Source of the DNA: Myxococcota bacterium
GTDB lineage: Bacteria > Myxococcota_A > Polyangia > HGW-17
NCBI GenBank assembly: GCA_018821745.1
Contig: JAHJLU010000778.1
Location: 1 to 9,944, forward strand
DNA: 9,944 bases
Direction: 5' to 3'
Shown one piece after another: positions 1-6,900 of this stretch. A program made the translations under genes and the position numbers. Every line of letters starts with the position of its first letter. Within the stretch, counting starts at the first letter, position 1. The notes under the pieces were generated by a model. It was not told the origin of the DNA. It did no database searches and was given only the letters and a program-made list of their open reading frames with translations.

Positions 1-450
1 CTGCGGGGGCTCGCTCCGGTGCAGGAGCTCCATGGGGATTGCCAGGGGATTCCCCTTATTGTGGAGGAAATCACCCACGATCCCGTTGAGGATGGGGAGG
101 AGCGGGTGGGGTTTTTGGGGGAGCGGCGGTTCTGCAGTGTCTGGAGTGTTGGTGTTTATGCTGTCCTCTTCAAGCGGGACAACCATCCTGGGGCTCAACA
201 GCGCTGCCTTTGCCAGGGTCCCCACTGTCCGGTTAACGAGCCGGATTGCCTCGTAAACAACGGTGGAGCCGGCTATCTGTACCTCGCCAATGATTTTGGC
301 GGCCTTTGGCTCCCCCAGGAGCGCCTGTATTGTGTCGCAACTCTCCTTTATCATGGTCACATGGACCTGCCTGACAGCCTGAACCCCGCCGTCCACTGCG
401 CTCTGCAACAAATCTACCAGTCCCTTGCCTTTGTCCACGGCTTCCTCCAT
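1..450 (-). CDS. Probable alpha/beta hydrolase (esterase/lipase family), N-terminal part only
   Basis: The reading frame begins at ATG 450 and leaves the window after 150 codons, so the catalytic part is not visible. An in-frame TAG at about 484-486 with no later start codon upstream fixes this ATG. No strong ribosome-binding site is seen. Residues 1 to about 85 are predicted helical. Residues 85-115 are proline-rich and look like a linker. Near residues 125-145 is a segment built on NGIVGDFL and NPLAIPMEL. From memory, this helical N-terminus followed by an 'LNGVxGDxL...NPLAIPM' segment occurs in a bacterial esterase/lipase-like alpha/beta hydrolase family just before the hydrolase fold. The GxSxG nucleophile elbow would lie outside the window, so enzymatic activity is inferred only. 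The gene is on the same strand as the CDF exporter and 128 nt downstream of it, and may be co-transcribed. Alternatively it is an uncharacterised helical protein. Confidence 0.55.
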   Translation of the reverse strand, partial: MEEAVDKGKGLVDLLQSAVDGGVQAVRQVHVTMIKESCDTIQALLGEPKAAKIIGEVQIAGSTVVYEAIRLVNRTVGTLAKAALLSPRMVVPLEEDSINTNTPDTAEPPLPQKPHPLLPILNGIVGDFLHNKGNPLAIPMELLHRSEPPQ

Positions 451-578
451 TTTTGCGGGAGCGATTCCCCGGGGTGTCCTCTGCTACGTTTTAATGGTAT
501 GTGGTTTTGAACTTTACACAAGGTCCAAAAGGGACTTCGACGGTCGATTGGCGTGAAAGATTGACGGGGAAGGTTGTC

Positions 579-1544
579 TCAGAGGGCGGCGGCGGGTGGT
601 GGGGTGTCACCTTCGCCGGGCAGCTCTTCGTCGAAGATGCCCCGGTCCCGGTGGGGCTCCCCGTGGGGTTCCATGTGAATGAGCACGTCTCCCACATTTG
701 GGCCCTCGGCAAGCAGTCGATCCTTGAGGAGGGTGGCGATGTCATGGCCCCTGGAGACGCTGAGGGTCCCGTCAACCGTGATGTGGACGTCCACCACCAG
801 CCATGAGCCATGAAAACGTGTCCTGAGCCCGTGGATACCCATGATGCCGTCAGTGGATCCGGCGATCTCCCTGATCTGCTGCAGCTCGGCATCGGAGGCG
901 CCCCGATCCATGAGCTGGGAGAGGGACGGTGCCATGATGGACCACGCGCCATGGAGAATGAAGATGGAAACCAAAAATGCGCACACCGCGTCGAGGTAGA
1001 CCAGGTTGGGCCACCGAGAAGTGATGATCAGGGTGACCAGGACAGGGATGGAGGAGAGGGCGTCGCTGCGGTGGTGCCAGGCGTTGGCCACAACGGCGCT
1101 GCTCCCGAGATCTTTGCCCTTTTTACGGGTCCAGTGATAGAGCAGCTCCTTGAACACAATGGAGAGACCCGCTGCCCACAGGGCGGATTTTGTGGGGACA
1201 GCTGTCCGGGCCGATCCAATGGAGGAGAGTGCCGAAAAGGCGATCCCCAGGCCCGCGGCGACCAGAAACAGGCCGATGATGGTTGTGACGATGGACTCCA
1301 CCCTGCGGTGCCCATAGGGGTGTTCGTCGTCGGCTGGCTTGGACCAGATGCGCACGCCCACCAGGAGCACCACGTCGGTGATGGAGTCGGAGAGGGAGTG
1401 GGCGGCGTCGGCACCCAGAGAGTAACTGGAGCCAAGGATAGCCCCCGCAGCCTTGAAAAGCGTGAGAAGTAGATTGACCACAAAGCCTACGGCGGCAATA
1501 TAGGTGACATCCCTGATAAATTGGTTGTTCTTTGAAGAAGACAT
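579..1544 (-). CDS. Cation diffusion facilitator (CDF) family metal exporter
   Basis: This 321-residue membrane protein should export divalent cations (Zn, Fe, Co, Cd or Mn) by proton antiport. Six membrane spans are visible at about residues 13-34, 42-64, 86-107, 119-136, 151-175 and 182-203. Helix 2 carries D46 and an HxxxD site (H49, D53). Helix 5 carries the matching HxxxD site (H157, D161) in the context NAWHHRSDALSS, typical of the FieF/MamM side of the family. The family signature HPYGHRRVE lies at 75-83. A cytoplasmic dimerisation domain covers about 212-294 and is followed by an acidic, proline/alanine-ending tail with H290, H294 and H298. I chose ATG 1544. A longer start at 1634 only adds an Arg/Lys string read out of frame from the neighbour's tail. 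No Shine-Dalgarno precedes 1544, which lies 16 nt after the upstream stop, so translation is probably coupled. Metal specificity cannot be read from sequence. Confidence 0.93.
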   Translation of the reverse strand: MSSSKNNQFIRDVTYIAAVGFVVNLLLTLFKAAGAILGSSYSLGADAAHSLSDSITDVVLLVGVRIWSKPADDEHPYGHRRVESIVTTIIGLFLVAAGLGIAFSALSSIGSARTAVPTKSALWAAGLSIVFKELLYHWTRKKGKDLGSSAVVANAWHHRSDALSSIPVLVTLIITSRWPNLVYLDAVCAFLVSIFILHGAWSIMAPSLSQLMDRGASDAELQQIREIAGSTDGIMGIHGLRTRFHGSWLVVDVHITVDGTLSVSRGHDIATLLKDRLLAEGPNVGDVLIHMEPHGEPHRDRGIFDEELPGEGDTPPPAAAL

Positions 1545-1560
1545 GATAGACGGTGAAAGA

Positions 1561-1821
1561 TTATTTGTCTTTCTTGTCTTTTTTCTCTTTTTTGTCTTTC
1601 TTCTCTTTGTCGCCCTTCTCTTTTTTCTCCTCATTCCAGACGACCTTGTCCTTCTCGATGGAGATGATAAAGGACTTGTTCTCTATGCTGTCGAGGACTT
1701 TGAAGTTCCCGTGCTGGTCGTGGATCTGCTTGAGGAGCTCCAGGATTTTGCCGTGTTGTTCTTCGTCTCCGAGTTTCCCGTTGATGATTTTTTCAAATTC
1801 GGGCATTTCTACTTGCTGCAT
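1561..1821 (-). CDS. Small Lys-rich protein of unknown function
   Basis: I do not recognise this 86-residue protein. Residues 1-63 look like a small soluble alpha/beta domain, with a helix at about 7-35 containing KILELLKQIHDQHGN and then two beta-like stretches (KVLDSI, SFIISIEKDKVVW). From about residue 64 to the end it is almost only Lys, Glu and Asp, with repeated KKDK and KKEK units. The ATG is well supported by a GGAGG five nt upstream. It is the first gene of a minus-strand unit and ends 16 nt before the CDF exporter start. The charged tail could bind nucleic acid, acidic surfaces or metal, but that is guesswork. The fit with its ribosome-binding site and the tight spacing argue that it is a real gene and not a low-complexity artefact. 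Conservation of the N-terminal domain in relatives would settle it. Confidence 0.75.
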   Translation of the reverse strand: MQQVEMPEFEKIINGKLGDEEQHGKILELLKQIHDQHGNFKVLDSIENKSFIISIEKDKVVWNEEKKEKGDKEKKDKKEKKDKKDK

Positions 1822-1826
1822 AATAA

Positions 1827-1831
1827 CCTCC
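1827..1831 (-). promoter_or_regulatory. Ribosome-binding site of the Lys-rich gene
   Basis: GGAGG on the minus strand, five nt before ATG 1821. It fixes the start of the small Lys-rich protein and is the only clear ribosome-binding site for the Lys-rich/CDF pair. Confidence 0.8.
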
Positions 1832-1840
1832 GATGATGCT

Positions 1841-1858
1841 TATTGTAACAACACAATA
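1841..1858. promoter_or_regulatory. Inverted repeat TATTGT-N6-ACAATA, candidate operator/promoter of the Lys-rich/CDF unit
   Basis: Perfect 6-nt arms (1841-1846 and 1853-1858) flank a 6-nt spacer, 20 nt upstream of ATG 1821. The left half also contains the 9-nt palindrome TTGTAACAA (1843-1851). On the minus strand it reads TACAAT (1847-1842), which could serve as a -10 box, although no convincing -35 lies 16-18 nt upstream. An operator overlapping a promoter is the natural reading. The regulator is unknown; a metal-responsive repressor is a guess based on the CDF gene downstream. Confidence 0.4.
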
Positions 1859-1910
1859 TGGCGATCTCCACAAGCTGAAACTGAAGTCTATAGTATCTAT
1901 TTTACGCAAC

Positions 1911-1939
1911 TATGAGCCTTGAGAGTGTGTCGGCTCACA
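1911..1939. promoter_or_regulatory. Inverted repeat upstream of cyuA, candidate regulator site
   Basis: TATGAGCC (1911-1918) and GGCTCACA (1932-1939) form 8-nt arms with one mismatch around a 13-nt spacer. The centre-to-centre distance is 21 nt, two helical turns, which suits a dimeric regulator. It ends 7 nt before the TATAAT box, so it covers the -35 region. Enterobacterial cyuA homologues are controlled by a Lrp-type, cysteine-responsive activator. No such gene is in this window, so the regulator here is unknown. Confidence 0.35.
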
Positions 1940-1946
1940 GGACCCT

Positions 1947-1952
1947 TATAAT
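1947..1952 (+). promoter_or_regulatory. Candidate -10 box of the cyuA promoter
   Basis: A perfect TATAAT in the divergent intergenic region. It would give a 5' leader of about 80 nt before the GTG start. The nearest -35-like hexamer, TTGAGA at 1919-1924, is 22 nt away, too far for a standard sigma-70 promoter. With no good -35, the promoter may depend on an activator, consistent with the inverted repeat just upstream. Confidence 0.4.
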
Positions 1953-2028
1953 AAATTGCCAAAAACCTTGAATTAACACCGCGGGAAATCTACCATCCGC
2001 TCAACCGCACGCCGACCAAGGTGCCTTC

Positions 2029-2033
2029 GGAGG
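2029..2033 (+). promoter_or_regulatory. Ribosome-binding site deciding the GTG start of cyuA
   Basis: GGAGG four nt before GTG 2038. No ATG competes nearby and the protein aligns with its family from the first residues, so the GTG start is well supported. Confidence 0.75.
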
Positions 2034-2037
2034 AACC

Positions 2038-3327
2038 GTGAATATTCTCAAAGCTGTCCTGGAACACGAAGTTTATCCCGCTCTGGGGTGTACCGAACCC
2101 ATCGCCGTGGCATACGCCGCCTCCCTGGCTGCCAGTGTAAACCCCGGGCCCCTCGTTGCCCTGAAGATCGTGGTTGATCCCGCTGTCTATAAAAACGGGT
2201 TTGCCGTTAATGTGCCGGGCACCGGGGGAGAGCGGGGAAATCTGATCGCCGGTGTTCTGGGGGCGCTGCTGGGGACTCCCCAGTTGAAAATGGAGATCCT
2301 CAAGGGGGTGACACAGGCCCATGTGGAGGAAGCCCATGCCCATATGGCCGGAGGAGTCGCCTCCATTACCTATGATTCGGCCCGAAAATCCCTCTTTATC
2401 GACGTGGTACTCACCACGGCGGAGCACACTTCACGGGCGATCATCGAGGGCTCCCACACCAACGTCACTCTGGTGGAGCTGGACGGGGTCGCAGTGAAGC
2501 GGGGTGAGCGGCCTGTGGAGGTGGGGGAAAAACCCTACCGCGAGACCCTTGGGAGCATGGGTATCAAAGATTTTGTGGACATGGTGGAGGAGCTTGATGC
2601 CAAAGACACGGCCTTCATCCGGGAGGGAATCTTCATGAACCTGGAGGTTGCCCGGGTGGGGCAGACCCTCCACAAGGTGGGCTACTATGTGGCGGATCTA
2701 CGGGAGAAGGGATTTTTGGTCAATGATGTCTTCTCCTCCTCGAAGATCCTCACCGCTTCCGCCGCCGATGCCCGCATGGCCGGACTCTCCTATCCGGTCA
2801 TGGCCTCGGGAGGCAGCGGAAATCAGGGGATTGTGGCCATTTTGGTGCCCTATAATGTGGGAAAATATTTTTCCATCCCCGAGGAGACCATCATCAAATC
2901 CATCGCCCTCTCCCACCTGGTCAACAGCTACGTCAAATGTTTCACCGGTGATCTTTCCCCCTTGTGCGGCTGTGCCATCGCTTCGGGGGTCGGAGCGGCC
3001 GTGGCCCTCGTCTATCAGCAGCGAGGTGCAAATATGGAGCAGATGACCCTGGCGGTTAACAATGTAATAGCTGATCTCGGGGGGATGCTCTGCGATGGAG
3101 CCAAGGGAGGGTGTGCCCTCAAGGTGGCCAGCTCCACCGATACGGCGATCCTCTCCGCCTATATGGCCATCAACGGCCACGGGATCACCCAGCAGGAGGG
3201 GTTTGTGGGGAAAACCGCCGAGGAGACGATTCAGTACCTCGGGCGGATCGGGAAACTGGGGATGGCGGGGGCCGACGACACTATGCTGGCCATTATGCTC
3301 TCCAAAGAGCAACTTTGCCCCAACTGA
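2038..3327 (+). CDS. cyuA: L-cysteine desulfidase (CyuA/YhaM, UPF0597 family)
   Basis: This 429-residue cytoplasmic enzyme should convert L-cysteine to pyruvate, ammonia and sulfide using a [4Fe-4S] cluster instead of PLP. It belongs to the serine dehydratase alpha-chain fold family that includes E. coli CyuA (YhaM) and the archaeal cysteine desulfidase. The N-terminus has the ALGCTEP motif with C18. The C-terminal half has a glycine-rich ASGGSGNQG loop (256-264), a CFTGDLSPLCGC segment (C301, C310, C312) and CDGAKGGC (C352, C359). These motifs supply the three cluster cysteines expected by analogy with characterised members. Length matches the family. The GTG start at 2038 has GGAGG four nt upstream. 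The gene stands alone on its strand. No dedicated cysteine transporter (CyuP type) is visible beside it. A serine-specific dehydratase is the main alternative, but full length and motifs fit the desulfidase subgroup. Confidence 0.92.
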   Translation: MNILKAVLEHEVYPALGCTEPIAVAYAASLAASVNPGPLVALKIVVDPAVYKNGFAVNVPGTGGERGNLIAGVLGALLGTPQLKMEILKGVTQAHVEEAHAHMAGGVASITYDSARKSLFIDVVLTTAEHTSRAIIEGSHTNVTLVELDGVAVKRGERPVEVGEKPYRETLGSMGIKDFVDMVEELDAKDTAFIREGIFMNLEVARVGQTLHKVGYYVADLREKGFLVNDVFSSSKILTASAADARMAGLSYPVMASGGSGNQGIVAILVPYNVGKYFSIPEETIIKSIALSHLVNSYVKCFTGDLSPLCGCAIASGVGAAVALVYQQRGANMEQMTLAVNNVIADLGGMLCDGAKGGCALKVASSTDTAILSAYMAINGHGITQQEGFVGKTAEETIQYLGRIGKLGMAGADDTMLAIMLSKEQLCPN

Positions 3328-3344
3328 ACACAATTGACAGAAAC

Positions 3345-3950
3345 TCAGTACTCTGTTTTTCGGTAGAGCCAGGCGGCAAGGATTCCGGCGAGGGCACCGC
3401 TCATGTGACCCTCCCAGGAGACGGGCCCCGTTCTGGGAATAAGGCCCCACAGCAGGGATGTGCCGTAGACGAGGGTGACGAGAATGGCCAGAATGATGGG
3501 TCCTATGCGTTTTCTGAAGAGCCCGCTGCTGATGAGGTAGGTGGCCATGCCGAAGATCAGCAGGGAGGCGCCCACGTGGACCGCGTGGCGGCCGAAGACC
3601 CACACCAGAAAACCACCACCGACAACGATAATGCCGATGGCATCGCGGGCTGTACGCCGGTAGAAATAGAGCATGGTGAACCCCAGAAATACCAGGGGGA
3701 TTGTGTTGGAGATTAGGTGAAAGAGCCCACCGTGGATGAAGGGGGAGGTGAAAATTCCCAGAAGCGCGATGAGCCTTCGGGGATAGATCCCCAGTTGGGT
3801 GATGTCGGGGAAGATCCTCAGGGTATCGTTGATGAGGTCGATGGCCCAGATTCCCCACAGGATGGCGATGAAAATTCCAGTGGTTTTCAGAGCCAAAAAT
3901 GCATTTGAGCCCCGTGAACCCTTGCCGGAACTATTTTTTTTCTGTGCCAT
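3345..3950 (-). CDS. Rhomboid-family intramembrane serine protease
   Basis: A 201-residue protein with six predicted membrane spans and a short basic, serine-rich N-terminus (residues 1-16). Rhomboids cut substrates within the membrane with a Ser-His dyad. Here S129 lies in HVGASLLIFG at the start of the fourth helix and H182 in SWEGHMSGALAG in the sixth. H78 and N82 in GGLFHLISN match the oxyanion-hole positions of GlpG. The usual GxSG motif reads GASL, so the glycine after the nucleophile is leucine. This may alter the oxyanion hole or substrate range; the dyad itself is intact. ATG 3950 has AAGGA eight nt upstream (3959-3963) and overlaps the end of the kinase gene by 20 nt, implying co-transcription and probably translational coupling. 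Its 3' end faces cyuA with only 17 nt between stop codons. The substrate is unknown. Confidence 0.88.
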   Translation of the reverse strand: MAQKKNSSGKGSRGSNAFLALKTTGIFIAILWGIWAIDLINDTLRIFPDITQLGIYPRRLIALLGIFTSPFIHGGLFHLISNTIPLVFLGFTMLYFYRRTARDAIGIIVVGGGFLVWVFGRHAVHVGASLLIFGMATYLISSGLFRKRIGPIILAILVTLVYGTSLLWGLIPRTGPVSWEGHMSGALAGILAAWLYRKTEY

Positions 3951-6900
3951 TGGATTTTTCCTTGGAAACCTTCTGTGGTCCCCCTGAGAGCTGCAGTTTA
4001 AAGCCCTTCATGACCATGCCCGCCGCTTTTTTGGCCAGGTCCAGCTCTTTTTGGGGCGCCGCGCTCTTCCAGTTCATGTCGAGGGGCACCACCAGAACTT
4101 CGGCGCCGTCTCCCATGAGCAGGTTCTTTCCGTCGTGGGAGAGGTCCATGGCGAAGATTTCGAAGTTACCGTAGATGATGCGGAGCTGCTTGCCGGTGGT
4201 CATGGACCAGATGCGCACGGTCCGGTCATCGGAGGATGTGGCGAAGTATTTGCCGTCGTGAGAGACGGTCACGGAGTTGACCCAGGCCTCGTGCCCGGTC
4301 ATTTCACGTTCCTTGATGCCGAGGGGATACTTCCACTGGATGATTTTACCCCGCTTGCCGCATGAGAGCAGGGATTTGCCGTCGGGAGAGAAGGCGACAC
4401 CTGTCACCCAGTCGCCGTGGGCCCGAAGGGAGTTGATCTCGGGGCCTGCGGCCACGTCACTGATGCGAACGGTGTTGTCGTTGCCAACGGACGCAATGAC
4501 TTTATTGTCGGGGGAGAAGGCGATCCCCCACACACGCTCTGTATGGTGTTTGAGATCCTGGAGCTGTTCACCCGTGGCGGCGCTCCAGATCTTGACGGTC
4601 TTGTCCTGTGAGGATGAGGCGATATACTTGCCGTTGGGTGACCATTTGACGCTGTAGATGCCCGCGCTGTGACCCACCAGGGTCATGAGGAGCTTGCCCG
4701 TAGCCACATCCCAGACCTTGACGGTCTTGTCCATGGAAGCGGTGGCAAGCTTGGTGCCATCGGGGGAGAAGTCGACTCCCCACACCCGCTTCTCATGGGC
4801 GAAGGGGCTCTTTTTGCCCATGGAGAGGTTGTGGATCAGTTTGTGTGCTTTGAGATCCCAGATTTTGACGGTCTTATCCCAGCTGCCCGAGGCGATGAGG
4901 GCGCCATTGGGAGAGAAGGCCACCCCGTTGACGGTCTGGGAGTGACCCCTGAAGACACGGATGCGGCGGGTGGGGATGATCTCCCAGGAGCGCAGTTTCT
5001 GATCCCTGCCTGCGGTATAGATGAATTTGCCGTCGTGGGAGAAGCTCACGTCGTTGATGATGTCGTTGTGGGCTTTTACCGTGAGCAGGGGAGATCCCGA
5101 GGCGACCTCCCAGATTATGAGGAGGGAGTCTTCCCCTACGGAGGCGAGGATATTGCCATCGGGAGAGAAATGAATTCCAAGGACTCTCCCCCGGTGCCCC
5201 TTGAGGGTCTTCATTAATTCACCGCTCCTGGGGTCCCAGATCTTTATGGTCTTGTCCCAGCTGGAGGTGGCGACCCGAAGGCCGTCGGGGGAGAAGGCGA
5301 TGTCGTACAGGTGGTCGGAGTGTCCCACCAGGTTGGAGACCAGGGTCCCGGTTTTTGAGTCCCAGGTTTTGGCCCGGCGATCCCAGGAGGCGGTGCCGAT
5401 ATAGCGGCCATCGGGGGAAAATGTAGCGCTGTAGATGAAGTTGCGGTGCCCGTTACTGTAGAGCTCCGGGAGGATTTTCCACTTTTTGTTGTAGACTCTC
5501 CCGTTGGAATAATGCAACCCGAGGGATTTATACCAGGCGATTCTGGCATGAAGGTTCCATGAGTCGTTTTTCATCTCGTTGGGCTGGTATGCGATGGATT
5601 TCCCCGGCTCGATCTTCATGATATTCATGCCCGAACTCACCTCCCAGACGATCGCAGAGTGATCCAGGGATGCGGAGATGATGCGGCTGTCATCGGCGGA
5701 AAACTGCACCGATGAGACCTCGTCCTGGTGCTCGAGCATGGTGGTGATGTTGCGCCCGGACCGGGTGTCCCAGATCTTCACGGCGCGGTCCGCGCTCCCC
5801 GTGACGAGAAAGCGGGAGTCGGAGGTGAGATCCACGCTGTTGACGACGCCCATGTGACCGGCGATTTTCCGGGTTACTGTTCCCGTGGCGAGATCGATGA
5901 TCCGGGCGAGGTTGTCGCGGCACCCCACCGCCGCCAGTTTTCCGTCATCGGAGACCGCCAGGGAGGTCGCCTGGGCCTCCACGTCGATGATGCTTTTCAG
6001 TTTGACCGCATAACTGATGTGGGTCCTGTAGAGTTTGGACTCGGTCTCGAGGATCAACTCCTGGGTGGAGGGGGTGGCCTTTGCAAACTCCTCGGAATAG
6101 AAGGGGCTGCGGGGATTTCCCGGATTATGCAAAAGGGCCATGGCTGCATAAATCCGCGACTCCAGCAGCTTGGTCTCCCGCTCCAGACGGTAGGATTTTT
6201 CATTGAGGGTCTGAGCAATGTGGTAGTTGGCGGTGTTTCGCTCTTTTATCTCCTTGGCGATGGCGACCTGCATGCGATCCCTCGCGAGGAGTTCCTTTTT
6301 GTAGGCGTAGGAGATGAAGACCAGGGTGGCGATAAGGGCGAGCAGGATGAGCCCTGCCGCTGCGAGCGGGACTTTGTTGTTCTTGGCGAAGCGCCTGATC
6401 AGGTCCCACTTGCTGTAGTCGTAGGCGGAGATGCGCTCTCCGGCCATATATCGATCGATGTCCTGCACCAGCTCCAGCGAGGAGTGATACCGATCCCGTT
6501 TTTCCTTCTCCAGAGCCTTCTCTGTGATGGCGGCGAGTTCGAAGGGTGCCTGCTCTTCAACCTCGGCCACGGGGGTGACCCGGTAGCCCAGCACCATATT
6601 GATTGTCTCCCAGGCGGTGTTGCCCTCGAAGGGTGGAAAGCCTGTGAGGAGCTCATAGAGGACCGCTCCCAGTGAGTAGACATCGGAGAGCTCGTCAATG
6701 GAACTGATGTCTCCACGCGCCTGCTCCGGGGGCATGTAGGAGGGGGTCCCCATGGCACGGCCATCTATGGTCTTGCTGGATTGGGAGTTCTGTTGCGTGT
6801 AAATATTGACCGCCTCTTCGCTCTCCCCTTTGACCTTGGCGAGTCCCCAGTCCAAAACAACGGTCTCGCCAAACTCCCCGATCATGATGTTTTCGGGCTT

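Noticed and set aside
451..578. Terminator or small RNA between the CDF exporter and the hydrolase
   Set aside because: Only a weak imperfect stem (AAGTCC...GGACCTT) is visible, with no T-run and no promoter-like boxes.
1545..1634. Extended N-terminus of the CDF exporter starting at ATG 1634 (Arg/Lys-rich)
   Set aside because: The extra residues are the neighbour's Lys-rich coding tract read in another frame. No ribosome-binding site is present and CDF proteins do not carry such a leader.
1545..1640. Programmed frameshift in the A-rich tract fusing the Lys-rich protein to the CDF exporter
   Set aside because: The frames differ by +1, not by the -1 shift that A-rich slippery heptamers favour. 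A separate ATG lies just after the stop, so plain coupling is simpler.
2698..3858. Minus-strand frame spanning cyuA and the rhomboid gene
   Set aside because: It overlaps two confirmed genes in the wrong frames and has the Pro/His/Arg-rich composition of a shadow.
4072..5991. CRISPR-like or satellite repeat array
   Set aside because: The periodicity of about 126 nt is fully explained by WD40 blades in one reading frame, and repeats diverge freely at synonymous sites.
5728..6675. Long plus-strand frame opposite the kinase
   Set aside because: It is the antisense shadow of the kinase and WD40 region, with no recognisable domains and no ribosome-binding site.
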